Shown: positions 17,388 to 25,385 of the stretch, piece after piece
Layout of the letters: each line of letters opens with the position of its first letter
Numbering within the stretch: the stretch's first letter is position 1
NCBI RefSeq assembly: GCF_049801075.1
Contig: NZ_JBNAGG010000003.1
Location: 248,001 to 312,000 of the forward strand
Source: Maritalea sp049801075
GTDB taxonomy: Bacteria; Pseudomonadota; Alphaproteobacteria; Rhizobiales; Devosiaceae
Direction of reading: 5' to 3'
Length of the DNA stretch: 64,000 nucleotides
Notes under the pieces: generated by a model
The model's input: the letters and a program-made list of their open reading frames with translations, nothing else
What the model was told of the DNA's origin: nothing
Databases searched by the model: none
Translations under genes and position numbers: made by a program

Positions 17388-18035
17388 CTAGATTTTCCAA
17401 TTGAGGAAATTTTCGATCATGGTCAGGCCCACCGCTTGCGATTTTTCCGGGTGGAACTGGCTGGCGACAATATTGTCCCGGCCAATGGCGGCCACATGGG
17501 TCCCGCCATAATCAAAAGTGGCGATCACATGGGACGGATCTTCGGTCAAATAGTGATAGGAGTGCACAAAATAGGCGTGTGGATGGCCAGCCATATGGTC
17601 AAACACAGGATGCGGGCGCACAAGATTGAGGTTGTTCCACCCCATATGTGGCACTTTCAGCGTTTCATCATTTGGCGCCAAAAACTCTACGGTGCCGGGA
17701 ATCCAGCCCAGACCTTCACTGGTTTGCTTTTCCAAGCCCTTGGTGGCCAAAAGCTGCATGCCAACGCAAATGCCCAAAAAGGGCTTTGCTTTTTTGTTGG
17801 CGTGCTCATCCAGCGCGTCCACCATGCCGTCCAGCGCAAACAATGCGTTGCGGCAATCAGCGAATGCGCCCACACCGGGCAGCAAAATCCGGTCAGCCGC
17901 TTGCACATCTTCCACCTTGTTAGACACGAGAACATCAAAGCTGTTATTGGCTGATTTTGCCGCGCGTTCCACTGCCTTATGGGCGGACTTCAAATTGCCT
18001 GCGCCATAATCGACAATCACAAATTTTTCGCTCAT
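17388..18035 (-). CDS. hisH: Imidazole glycerol phosphate synthase glutaminase subunit
   Basis: 215 residues, a class I glutamine amidotransferase: nucleophile Cys in LGICVGMQLL, and the His-x-Glu pair in SQFHPEKSQ. It supplies ammonia to HisF. Its start overlaps the DUF2628 stop by 4 nt, indicating translational coupling. Confidence 0.97.
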   Translation of the reverse strand: MSEKFVIVDYGAGNLKSAHKAVERAAKSANNSFDVLVSNKVEDVQAADRILLPGVGAFADCRNALFALDGMVDALDEHANKKAKPFLGICVGMQLLATKGLEKQTSEGLGWIPGTVEFLAPNDETLKVPHMGWNNLNLVRPHPVFDHMAGHPHAYFVHSYHYLTEDPSHVIATFDYGGTHVAAIGRDNIVASQFHPEKSQAVGLTMIENFLNWKI

Positions 18036-18475
18036 AGAACAGAAGTCTCCGGGCGTTCAGCGCTTAAGAAAGGCGCGCTGGGCTGGGGCGCAGGTGCTGG
18101 TTTATGCTTTTGTGCAAAAACCCGTGTCGCCAAATAGCGGTATGCCGCATCATCATTTGAACTGGAAGGCACAATTGCCTTCAACACATAGCCCTTGCGC
18201 TCCAAAAAGCGACCGCGAATTGAACTTGCTTCCAAGCCAATGAGGATGGCGACCATAATACCGATCCACCAAGATGCGTCTTCGCCAACAAAGAAGGTGA
18301 CAAAACCCAATATGAAGGCCACGCCCACATAGGCAAGCAATTCTAGCCACATCAAATGCACGATGCACCAAATGGGTGTGAGTAGCGCCGCAAGCCAGTG
18401 GAATTTGTCGGCCACCACCACCATTTCATCTTCGTCACCATCGACTGCTTTTTCATAGATAGAATATAGCCGCAT
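18032..18475 (-). CDS. DUF2628 membrane protein inside the histidine operon
   Basis: 147 residues. It starts MRLYSIYEK, followed by a short polar region (DKFHWLAAL) and three to four hydrophobic segments between about residues 28 and 80. The last ~25 residues are Pro/Ala-rich and probably cytoplasmic. This matches DUF2628, which has no known role. It lies between hisB and hisH with a 9-bp gap and a 4-nt overlap, a position I recall from other Hyphomicrobiales. No histidine-pathway chemistry is suggested by its sequence. Confidence 0.75.
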   Translation of the reverse strand: MRLYSIYEKAVDGDEDEMVVVADKFHWLAALLTPIWCIVHLMWLELLAYVGVAFILGFVTFFVGEDASWWIGIMVAILIGLEASSIRGRFLERKGYVLKAIVPSSSNDDAAYRYLATRVFAQKHKPAPAPQPSAPFLSAERPETSVL

Positions 18476-18484
18476 ATGACAATC

Positions 18485-19072
18485 CTATAGCGCGCCCTTG
18501 GTTGAGGGAATGCGCCCTTCAAGCTTGGGATCAATTTCTACCGCCTCGCGCAAAGCGCGGGCCAAGGCTTTAAAACAGCATTCAGCGATGTGGTGATTGT
18601 TGCTGCCATATTCATTGCGCACATGCAGGGTGATCCCGGCATTCATGGCAAAGGCCTGGAACCATTCTTGAAACAATTCGGTATCCATATCGCCCACCTT
18701 GTCGCGCGAAAATTCAACCTGCCACACCAAAAAGGGGCGGCCAGAAATATCCAGCGCCACGCGGGACAAGGCTTCATCCATCGGCAAATCGCACGAGGCA
18801 TAGCGGCGGATGCCTTTTTTGTCGCCCAGCGCGTCTTTCACCGCTTGGCCCATAGCAATGCCCACATCCTCTGCCGTATGGTGCATATCAATGTGCAAAT
18901 CGCCTTTGGCTTTGATGGTGATGTCCATCAAACCATGGCGGGCAATTTGATCCAGCATATGATCCAAAAAGCCGATTCCAGTTTCAATGTTGGCGGTGCC
19001 CTCACCGTCCAAATTCACTTCAACCTGAATATCGGTTTCGTTGGTTTTGCGAGAAATTTTTGCACTGCGCAT
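18485..19072 (-). CDS. hisB: Imidazoleglycerol-phosphate dehydratase
   Basis: 195 residues from the ATG at 19072 (MRSAKISRKT). The manganese-binding histidine clusters are present in HIDMHHTAEDVG and NNHHIAECCFKALARA, together with GIGFLDHMLDQ. It is the monofunctional dehydratase without the phosphatase domain. It is the first gene of the hisB-DUF2628-hisH-hisA-hisF-hisE-coaA transcript, divergent from hslV across a 197-bp spacer. That spacer shows a short hairpin (GCCCG...CGGGC) but no convincing operator. Confidence 0.97.
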   Translation of the reverse strand: MRSAKISRKTNETDIQVEVNLDGEGTANIETGIGFLDHMLDQIARHGLMDITIKAKGDLHIDMHHTAEDVGIAMGQAVKDALGDKKGIRRYASCDLPMDEALSRVALDISGRPFLVWQVEFSRDKVGDMDTELFQEWFQAFAMNAGITLHVRNEYGSNNHHIAECCFKALARALREAVEIDPKLEGRIPSTKGAL

Positions 19073-19269
19073 AAAAATGCCCCTCAGATCATCTATATCG
19101 CCATCGCTTGAAAGCCCGTCCATTCGGGCCGAAATGCCGATTTTCCCTTTCCTCTTATCAGGTTGAATCGAAATGGGAAAGGTCGACAAAGGGCCAAAAG
19201 GTTGCCCCGCTATGATTGTAATCATCAGCGAAGTTCTTAAATATGAGGCTGCGATAACGGAGACGATAT

Positions 19270-19836
19270 ATGCAAAATCAACAACAAGGTTCTGCCGGTT
19301 GGCGGGGAACCACCATTTTGACCGTGCGCAAAGGCAACAAGATTGTTGTTGCTGGTGACGGTCAAGTCTCACTCGGCCCGACTGTTATTAAGCACGGCGC
19401 GCGTAAAGTACGGCGCTTGGCAGGTGGTAAAGTGATCACAGGATTTGCGGGCGCGACCGCAGACGCCTTCACGCTATTTGAGCGCCTGGAAGCCAAATTA
19501 GAGCAATATCCAGACCAATTGATGCGCGCCTGCGTGGAATTGGCCAAAGATTGGCGGACCGACCGCTATTTGCGCCGTTTGGAAGCCATGATGATTGTGG
19601 CCGACAAAAAGGACAGCTTGGTTTTGACCGGCACGGGCGACGTGCTTTCCCCCGACAGCGGGGTAATGGGCATTGGCTCGGGCGGCAATTATGCTTTGGC
19701 GGCTGCTAGTGCGCTGATGGACACCGATTATGACGCGGAAGAGATTGCCCGTCGGGCCATGAAAATTGCGGCTGAGATTTGCGTTTATACCAATGAGAGC
19801 TTGACCGTCGAAACCATTGATTTGGACGCGGAATGA
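19270..19836 (+). CDS. hslV: HslV protease subunit of HslUV
   Basis: 188 residues. The nucleophilic threonine is exposed by removal of a 13-residue propeptide (GWRGTTILTVRK; Thr14), followed by VAGDGQVSLGPT and GSGGNYALAAA. It is the proteasome-like peptidase that forms a complex with HslU. The GNAT gene overlaps its stop by 4 nt (ATGA). Confidence 0.97.
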   Translation: MQNQQQGSAGWRGTTILTVRKGNKIVVAGDGQVSLGPTVIKHGARKVRRLAGGKVITGFAGATADAFTLFERLEAKLEQYPDQLMRACVELAKDWRTDRYLRRLEAMMIVADKKDSLVLTGTGDVLSPDSGVMGIGSGGNYALAAASALMDTDYDAEEIARRAMKIAAEICVYTNESLTVETIDLDAE

Positions 19837-20324
19837 GCCAAATTCGCCGCTTAACGCATGTGGATGCGGAAATCTTTCGTGAGATTCGCATTGAGGGCTT
19901 TCGCAACCACCCTACGGCCTTCGGGTCAGGTTTGGTCAATGTGATTGACCAACCGCTGAGCTTTTTTGAGGGCTGGCTTGCTGATTTGAATGCCTATGGG
20001 GCGTTTGAAGACAATGAGTTGGTGGCGGTGGCGGCTTTTGCCCAAGGCAAAGGTGCCAATGTGCGCCACACGGCAAATTTGATTGCGGTTTATGCCCGCC
20101 CGCAAGCGCGGGGCAAGGGCATTATGGGGCGCATGGTGGAAATGATGTGCCAAGATGCCAAACAAGAGGGCGTTGAGCAGATGTCTCTGTGTGTGGTGAC
20201 CGATAATCAAGCGGCGATAAAGACCTATCTCAAACTTGGTTTTGAGCATTACGGCTTGGCCCGCAAGGCCATCAAATATGATGGCCAATATTATGATGAA
20301 GATTTGATGGTGCGCTTTTTGTAA
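19833..20324 (+). CDS. GNAT acetyltransferase between hslV and hslU
   Basis: 163 residues with the GNAT acetyl-CoA motif in VYARPQARGKGIMGRMVE and the late YLKLGFEHYGL segment. It is translationally coupled to hslV and followed by hslU after 16 bp. The substrate is unknown. Its place inside the protease operon is recurrent in Hyphomicrobiales as far as I recall, and may simply reflect operon history. Confidence 0.85.
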   Translation: MSQIRRLTHVDAEIFREIRIEGFRNHPTAFGSGLVNVIDQPLSFFEGWLADLNAYGAFEDNELVAVAAFAQGKGANVRHTANLIAVYARPQARGKGIMGRMVEMMCQDAKQEGVEQMSLCVVTDNQAAIKTYLKLGFEHYGLARKAIKYDGQYYDEDLMVRFL

Positions 20325-20340
20325 GGCACCGGAAGGAAGA

Positions 20341-21654
20341 ATGATGAGTGAATTGAGTTTTTCTCCTCGTGAGATCGTTTCTGAATTGGACCGCTATATT
20401 GTGGGCCAAAAAGATGCCAAACGCGCCGTGGCCGTGGCCCTGCGCAATCGTTGGCGGCGGCAGCAGCTGGACGCAGAAATGCGGCAGGAAGTGAACCCCA
20501 AAAACATTTTGATGATCGGGCCAACCGGTGTCGGCAAAACAGAGATTTCTCGGCGCTTGGCGCGGCTGGCGCAAGCCCCCTTTGCCAAGGTGGAGGCCAC
20601 AAAGTTCACTGAGGTGGGCTATGTGGGGCGCGATGTTGAGCAAATCATCCGCGATCTGGTGGAAGCCGGGATTGGCCTTTTGAAAGAAAAGAAGCGCAAA
20701 GAAGTGCAAGCCAAAGCGCATTTGCAGGCGGAAGAGCGCGTGCTGGATGCGTTGGTAGGCAAATCTGCCAGCCCTTCAACCCGCGACAGCTATCGGCGGA
20801 AACTGCGCGACAATGAACTGGATGACAAAGAGATTGAGATTGAAGTTTCAGCCCAATCCGGCGCACCTACCTTTGATATTCCGGGCATGCCCGGCGCACA
20901 AATGGGCATGATCGATCTCAGCGATATGTTGGGCAAAGCGTTCAACCAAAAGGGCGTGAAGCGCACGGTTAAAGTGGTTGATAGCTATGAATTGCTGGTG
21001 AATGAGGAAGCTGACAAGCTGTTGGATCAAGACAAACTGGTGGCCGAAGCGGTCGATCTAGTGGAAAATCACGGCATTGTTTTCCTGGATGAAATCGACA
21101 AGATTTGCGTGAAAGATGGCCGTTCCGGCGGCGAAGTGAGCCGTGAAGGCGTGCAGCGCGATTTGCTGCCGCTGATTGAAGGCACCACCGTTTCGACCAA
21201 GCATGGTCCGGTGAAAACTGACCATATTCTGTTTATCGCTTCTGGCGCGTTTCACGTGGCCAAGCCATCTGATTTGTTGCCGGAATTGCAAGGCCGCTTG
21301 CCCATTCGCGTTGAGCTGCGTGCCCTCACCCATGAGGATTTTGTGCGCATTTTGAATGACACGGATGCGAGCTTGATCAAGCAATATGTGGCCTTGATGC
21401 AGACCGAAGGCGTGACACTTGATTTCAAATCTGACGCGATTGACGCTATTGCCGAAGTGGCCGTGGCGATCAACTCCACAGTTGAAAATATTGGTGCACG
21501 GCGTTTGCAAACCGTGATGGAAAAACTGCTGGAAGATATTTCCTTTGAAGCCCCAGATAAGAGCGGCGAAACCATTGTGATTGATGGTGCCTATGTCCGC
21601 AAAGCGGTGGGCGAGCTGGCACAAGATACCGATCTGAGCCGGTTTATCCTTTAA
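20341..21654 (+). CDS. hslU: HslU AAA+ unfoldase of HslUV
   Basis: 437 residues. Starts SPREIVSELDRYIVGQ; Walker A is GPTGVGKTEISRRL, Walker B IVFLDEIDKI, and the C-terminal LARSRFIL-like tail (DLSRFIL) docks in HslV. It carries the I-domain insertion with the GMPGAQMGM segment. It unfolds substrates using ATP and feeds them to HslV. Confidence 0.98.
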   Translation: MMSELSFSPREIVSELDRYIVGQKDAKRAVAVALRNRWRRQQLDAEMRQEVNPKNILMIGPTGVGKTEISRRLARLAQAPFAKVEATKFTEVGYVGRDVEQIIRDLVEAGIGLLKEKKRKEVQAKAHLQAEERVLDALVGKSASPSTRDSYRRKLRDNELDDKEIEIEVSAQSGAPTFDIPGMPGAQMGMIDLSDMLGKAFNQKGVKRTVKVVDSYELLVNEEADKLLDQDKLVAEAVDLVENHGIVFLDEIDKICVKDGRSGGEVSREGVQRDLLPLIEGTTVSTKHGPVKTDHILFIASGAFHVAKPSDLLPELQGRLPIRVELRALTHEDFVRILNDTDASLIKQYVALMQTEGVTLDFKSDAIDAIAEVAVAINSTVENIGARRLQTVMEKLLEDISFEAPDKSGETIVIDGAYVRKAVGELAQDTDLSRFIL

Positions 21655-21664
21655 TCCAAAATAA

Positions 21665-21693
21665 AAGCGCCCTGATGGACGATCAGGGCGCTT
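21665..21693. terminator. Bidirectional hairpin between hslU and fasciclin gene 1
   Basis: 12-bp stem AAGCGCCCTGAT/ATCAGGGCGCTT. On the minus strand it is followed by TTTATTTT, so it can end transcription from both convergent genes. Confidence 0.8.
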
Positions 21694-21784
21694 CGTTTGC
21701 CATTGTCAGTATGGACTTTGGATGGGGAAGAAGATGGCTTGGCCTAACCCGGCCAAACCAAAACTGACAATCGCATATCCGAGC

Positions 21785-22327
21785 TTATTTCGGCACCAAA
21801 ACAGCGTTCACCACGTGAATTACGCCGTTTGTTTGCGCAAGGTCCGCTGCAGTGACCTGACCAGCATTGCCGTTCTCATCAATAATGAACACATTGCCGT
21901 CCCGCACTTCAGCTTTCAGCATGTCGCCGCTTACGGTTTCAAATTCATATGCGCCGCCATTGTCTTCAATCGCTTTCAACAAGTCTGCAGCGCGCACATC
22001 GCCAGCCACAACATGGGCGGTCAACACTTTGGTCAGCTGATCTTTGTTTTCTGGCATCAGCAATGTGTCAACAGTGCCGTCTGGCAAGGCCGCAAAGGCG
22101 TCATTTGTTGGGGCAAACACGGTGAACGGGCCATCGCCTTGCAAAGTTTCAACCAAGCCGGCTGCCTGCACTGCGGCCACCAAAGTGGTGTGCGCTTCAG
22201 ATGCGATCGCTGTTTCAACGATATTCATTTTGGCGCCATGCCCATCTGCCAATGCAGGGGCGGCGGCGAAGCCGATTGAAGCGGCAACAAAAAGGGCAGA
22301 AGACGTTTTTAGGATAGATTTTAGCAT
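21785..22327 (-). CDS. Secreted fasciclin-domain protein 1
   Basis: 180 residues: a signal peptide (MLKSILKTSSALF...FAAAPALA, cleavage near residue 27), then a single FAS1 domain with GPFTVFAPTNDAFAALPDGT and the closing NGVIHVVNAVLVP. FAS1 domains are extracellular adhesion or stress proteins related to the mycobacterial MPT70/MPT83. It is a close paralogue of the gene at 23221-23793, with a nearly identical signal peptide and core, and the two flank msrB. Such genes are known targets of SigK/RskA-type sigma systems, and one lies 3 kb away. Confidence 0.92.
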   Translation of the reverse strand: MLKSILKTSSALFVAASIGFAAAPALADGHGAKMNIVETAIASEAHTTLVAAVQAAGLVETLQGDGPFTVFAPTNDAFAALPDGTVDTLLMPENKDQLTKVLTAHVVAGDVRAADLLKAIEDNGGAYEFETVSGDMLKAEVRDGNVFIIDENGNAGQVTAADLAQTNGVIHVVNAVLVPK

Positions 22328-22477
22328 GATGTTCTCTCCAATTATAAAACTATCCGTTGGCCAACGGTCGCAAAGGGAACGGCGCAGATGTCAGACTCGA
22401 TCAATGTGGTTTGATAACGTTTTTGTGAGCCTTATTTTTCAATGCGTTAGGTGAGAACATGTTGAGGCTGTCGCAAT

Positions 22478-22510
22478 AAAAGACGTCCCTGACTTTAGTC
22501 AGAGACGTTT
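22478..22510 (-). terminator. Intrinsic terminator downstream of msrB
   Basis: Read on the minus strand: AACGTCTCTGACT / AGTCAGGGACGTC stem with a short AA loop, followed by TTTTATTG. It ends the fas2-msrB transcript. Confidence 0.8.
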
Positions 22511-22515
22511 GATTC

Positions 22516-22605
22516 GAACCTGTTCGGGGCGTGAACCGGTTCATTGGGGGTCAGAGAAGAAAGTTGGAAACTTCTCGATTTTGGAGGATGACCACTGCCC
22601 CCAAT
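22516..22605 (-). other. Structured 3' UTR of msrB (two nested hairpins)
   Basis: Between the msrB stop and its terminator lie a nested hairpin at 22543-22605 (outer ATTGGGGG/CCCCCAAT, then GGTCA/TGACC, then GAGAAG/CTTCTC) and a second hairpin at 22516-22542 (GAACC/GGTTC). With the terminator this makes three consecutive stem-loops, more structure than a plain 3' end needs. It could be a 3'-derived sRNA. No known family was recognised. Confidence 0.45.
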
Positions 22606-22611
22606 CTCGGT

Positions 22612-23157
22612 TTAGGCGGCTTTAAAGTTAAGCGCGATGCCGTTGAGGCAATGGCGCTTGCCAGTGGGTTGCGGTCCATCATCAAAAATGTGGCCCAAAT
22701 GCCCGCCACAGCGACTGCAATGCACTTCTGTGCGTGTCGCAAACAGGGAATTGTCTGGCTTGGTGCCAATGGCCGCCTCATCTATGGGGGCCCAAAAGCT
22801 TGGCCAGCCTGTTTTGCTGTCATATTTGGTATCGGACGGATAAAGCGCTTGATCGCAACCGGCGCAGTGAAAAATGCCGTCCCGCTTTTCTTCAAGCAAA
22901 TCAGATGAATAAGCACGCTCGGTTTTCTCTTCGCGAAGCACCGCATATTCATTATCAGTTAGAATGCTTTTCCATTCTTCCGGCGTACGGGTGATTTCAA
23001 ATTCACCTTGATCATTGGCGGTTGCCTGATCGCCAGCGCGCCAGAAATAGGTGCCAGTGCCTACACCAGCGACCGCAAATGCCCCCACACCCAGCCCGAT
23101 CTTTTTCAAAAAGCCGCGGCGGCCATTTTGATGTTCATTGTTGGATTTCTCAGACAT
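22612..23157 (-). CDS. msrB: Peptide-methionine (R)-S-oxide reductase, Tat-exported
   Basis: 181 residues from the ATG at 23157, chosen because AAAGGAG lies 8 nt upstream; an ATG at 23163 sits too close. The N-terminus is a twin-arginine signal (GRRGFLKKIGLGVGAFAVAG), so it should be folded before export. The MsrB domain has zinc CxxC pairs (FHCAGCDQ, VHCSRCGGHLGH) and the catalytic cysteine in RHCLNGIAL. It repairs methionine-R-sulfoxide in periplasmic proteins. It is 63 bp downstream of fasciclin gene 2 on the same strand, with a perfect hairpin between them, so it is probably in one operon. Confidence 0.93.
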   Translation of the reverse strand: MSEKSNNEHQNGRRGFLKKIGLGVGAFAVAGVGTGTYFWRAGDQATANDQGEFEITRTPEEWKSILTDNEYAVLREEKTERAYSSDLLEEKRDGIFHCAGCDQALYPSDTKYDSKTGWPSFWAPIDEAAIGTKPDNSLFATRTEVHCSRCGGHLGHIFDDGPQPTGKRHCLNGIALNFKAA

Positions 23158-23181
23158 TTGCATAACTCCTTTCGGGATAAA

Positions 23182-23205
23182 TGGGCTGGCCCAAAGGCCA
23201 GCCCA
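23182..23205 (-). promoter_or_regulatory. Intercistronic hairpin between fasciclin gene 2 and msrB
   Basis: A perfect 10-bp stem TGGGCTGGCC/GGCCAGCCCA with a 4-nt loop. On the minus strand it is followed only by TTTAT, so it may be a leaky attenuator or an mRNA-stabilising stem. It sits just before the msrB Shine-Dalgarno. Confidence 0.6.
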
Positions 23206-23220
23206 AAGCTCACGATAAGC

Positions 23221-23793
23221 TTATTTAGGTACCAATACTGAGTTCACAACGTGGATCACGCCATTTGATTGGTTCACATCGGCGATGGTTACCTTCCCGG
23301 CATTACCACTTTCATCAAAGATATAAACGCTATCACCGTCCAGTTGGGCTGTAATTGTATCACCGCTCACTGTGGTGATATTATATGCACCACCATTGTC
23401 TTCGATCATCTTGATCAAGTCAGCGGCTTTCACGTCACCGGCCACAACGTGGGCGGTCAACACTTTAGTCAGCATGTCTTTGTTTTCAGGCTCCAGCAAA
23501 GTTTCAACTGTACCTGCTGGCAGTGCTTCAAATGCCGCATTTGTTGGGGCAAACACTGTGAATGGGCCTTCGCTTTGCAATGTTTCAACAAGACCCGCAG
23601 CTTTCACAGCAGCAACCAATGTGGTGTGGTCTTTTGAATTTACAGCATTCTCAACAATGTTCTTGTCAGCAAACATTGGCGCGCCACCCACCATTGGGTT
23701 TTCGTCCATTGCAACAGCTGCGCCAGCTGACGCAAAGCCGATTGATGCTGCAACAAAAACTGCTGATGATGTTTTCAAAATTGATTTAAGCAT
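23221..23793 (-). CDS. Secreted fasciclin-domain protein 2
   Basis: 190 residues from the ATG at 23793 (MLKSILKTSSAVF), with GGAGAGG about 7 nt upstream. Signal peptide to about residue 28, then one FAS1 domain (GPFTVFAPTNAAFEALPAG; NGVIHVVNSVLVP). It differs from fasciclin protein 1 by an insert after the signal peptide (MDENPMVGGAPMF). Probably extracellular or periplasmic. The paralogues share most of the domain, so a local duplication is likely. Confidence 0.92.
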   Translation of the reverse strand: MLKSILKTSSAVFVAASIGFASAGAAVAMDENPMVGGAPMFADKNIVENAVNSKDHTTLVAAVKAAGLVETLQSEGPFTVFAPTNAAFEALPAGTVETLLEPENKDMLTKVLTAHVVAGDVKAADLIKMIEDNGGAYNITTVSGDTITAQLDGDSVYIFDESGNAGKVTIADVNQSNGVIHVVNSVLVPK

Positions 23794-23955
23794 GATGTAC
23801 CTCTCCGTTGTTATGAACACCCTCATTGAAAGGGTTACTGCAGATACGGGGGCCTATTCAGCTTTGTTTCAAAAAGTGCATTTTTTTCTGAACTTTTTTG
23901 AATTGTCCTTTTATTTCATATATTTATTGGCCGAAAAAATATCGGCCAATAAATG

Positions 23956-24264
23956 TCACATCAGTTTTATGAGTGATTCAACCCGGTCTGGTTGATCTGT
24001 ATTTTCCGCAATTTTGTTCATTTGCACATGTCCACATCGCAAACAGACATGTTTTAGCTGCCACCCTTTTTTCTTGTGCCTCATAATTGCAGTTGGCTGC
24101 ATCAAGCCTTGGCATAGATTGCCTCGATCACCGGGTTGGACGTCCACATGTTTAGAGAACAAACAATATGGACAATGATTGCGGTAGCTCCCATTGGTGA
24201 GCGGGGCTACGTTTTGCTGACAATGCTGACATTGAAAGCGTGAATTTTCAGATTTTCTCGCCAC
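23956..24264 (-). CDS. RNHCP-domain zinc-ribbon protein
   Basis: 102 residues. It carries two CxxC pairs (FQCQHCQQ; CLRCGHVQ) and the family-naming motif RNHCPYCLFSKHVD, followed by PGDRGNLCQGLM. The RNHCP family is a small zinc-ribbon-like domain of unknown function; a nucleic-acid role is guesswork. It stands alone between fasciclin gene 2 (162 bp away) and the anti-sigma gene. Confidence 0.85.
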   Translation of the reverse strand: MARKSENSRFQCQHCQQNVAPLTNGSYRNHCPYCLFSKHVDVQPGDRGNLCQGLMQPTAIMRHKKKGWQLKHVCLRCGHVQMNKIAENTDQPDRVESLIKLM

Positions 24265-24647
24265 TTCTGACTCCTTGTTTCGAATTTCGAAATCAAGGAG
24301 CAGGGTTCCGTTTGTTTTTACCGCTCTTGGAAAGCGGCTCTAGGCTTGTTGAGGGAGGGACCAATTCGCTGCTTGGCCATCGCAGCTACTTTCAATTCCT
24401 GCTTGTGGGATTCTTGCACTTTTCGTTTCCCACTCGAAGTCACCCGCATTTGGCAAGTGCCACTGATATGTGTCGATCTCAACTCACTAGCTGTTAAGGC
24501 ATCGTCCCCTGTTAGCGTACGTCTTTAAAAATAGATCTCATCATCTCTCCTGCTTTGTGGTGGTTCGGTTAAGCCGAAAAATCATGCAATAAAAAACCGG
24601 GGCGGTATAGGCCGCCCCGGCTTAAAAAATTCATGGATTGAGGAACC
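24265..24647. other. 383-bp gap without a convincing gene
   Basis: The only possible coding stretch is a 43-codon minus-strand frame (24318-24449, MRVTSSGKRK...), very basic and continuing open upstream of its ATG, with no Shine-Dalgarno and no family recognised. It may be a decayed gene. The right end (24588-24627) is the terminator of the sigma/anti-sigma operon. A short palindrome TTTCGAATTTCGAAA lies just upstream of the RNHCP gene (about 24276-24291). Confidence 0.5.
24588..24627 (-). terminator. Intrinsic terminator of the sigma/anti-sigma operon
   Basis: On the minus strand: AAGCCGGGGCGGCC / GGCCGCCCCGGTT-type stem (CCGGGGCGG/CCGCCCCGG) followed by TTTTTTATTG. It is 20 nt downstream of the anti-sigma stop. 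The T-rich flanks on both sides make it potentially bidirectional. Confidence 0.88.
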
Positions 24648-25385
24648 TCAAATCGTTCGCAACTGACCCGACGCGATAACGGGCCCGGTGGGCAGTCCCG
24701 TTGGGGAGCCGCCCAGCGGTTCAACAGAAATGGCAAAGGTTGCCCCTTCATCCAATTGCGCCAACAAAGCGTCATCTAAATCCAGTGTGGCTGTACCTTC
24801 GGCAGCAACAAGCGCGATGGAAATGGGGTTGCCTTCAGCAGGCACCAACCACAATTCATGATCATGTTCAGCACTAGACTGCATTGCGGTTACAATTGTC
24901 ATTTGACGTTTGGCCCGGTCCAACCGCGCAACCATGGCCGGGCTTGTGCCCTCGCTGGTCAATGTGGCTACCAACTCTTGCGTGGTGAGGCTCGGCTGTG
25001 TCGGCGCCAAAGGACCGCCATAAATCAACATGGCCAGGGCAATTGCAGCAACCGCGCTGGTGCCCACGCTAAGGCCTCGCCAGAGATTGACGCTTTGCCA
25101 CCATGCGGCAAGCCCCTTCGGAGCCGTGCTTGGCGTATCCACCAAGCCCAAACGGTTTTCAATTTGAGACCATACGGCTGGTGAAGGCATTTGAGGCTCC
25201 ACATCGTCCAGCATGGGAGTGAGACGCGAGGTCCACCCATCTACCTCATGCTGAAAACTGATGCTTTGGTCGTAAAGGATAGCGGCCTGATCATGTTCGT
25301 CTTTTTCCAAAACGCCCATGGCAAACTCAGCGGCAAGCCATCGCTCTTTTTCAGTTAAATCAGAATTGTTCACGCTATTGCTCAT
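24648..25385 (-). CDS. RskA-type anti-sigma factor
   Basis: 245 residues with the layout of RskA-family anti-sigma factors. The N-terminal ~90 residues bind sigma (ERWLAAEFAMGVLEKDEHD; no zinc HCC motif), one membrane helix follows at about 108-130 (GTSAVAAIALAMLIYGG), and the C-terminal ~110 residues are periplasmic (WLVPAEGNPISIALV). It should hold the neighbouring ECF sigma at the membrane until released, in known systems by proteolysis. Its start overlaps the sigma stop by 11 bp, giving coupled translation. Confidence 0.88.
   Translation of the reverse strand: MSNSVNNSDLTEKERWLAAEFAMGVLEKDEHDQAAILYDQSISFQHEVDGWTSRLTPMLDDVEPQMPSPAVWSQIENRLGLVDTPSTAPKGLAAWWQSVNLWRGLSVGTSAVAAIALAMLIYGGPLAPTQPSLTTQELVATLTSEGTSPAMVARLDRAKRQMTIVTAMQSSAEHDHELWLVPAEGNPISIALVAAEGTATLDLDDALLAQLDEGATFAISVEPLGGSPTGLPTGPVIASGQLRTI

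Noticed and set aside
16917..17954. A long open frame (345 codons) on the plus strand opposite hisA and hisH, and similar frames opposite hisF, leuS and amtB
   Set aside because: The minus-strand proteins are intact, recognisable enzymes; the opposite frames have no recognised domains and are explained by codon bias.
19073..19269. Heat-shock promoter for hslV
   Set aside because: A CTTGAAAG is present near 19110 but no -10 match follows at 17-18 nt; CTTAAATATG near 19232 has no -35. Not supported.
21813..21828. CACGTGAA in fasciclin gene 1 as another parS site
   Set aside because: Only one half of the palindrome matches; the other half (GTTCAC spaced off) breaks the core. Similar half sites near 42334 and 49614 were dropped for the same reason.
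24318..24449. A 43-codon minus-strand frame (MRVTSSGKRK...) between the RNHCP and anti-sigma genes
   Set aside because: No Shine-Dalgarno, no recognisable family, and the frame extends openly upstream of the ATG. It could be remnant coding DNA, but I cannot support a gene.
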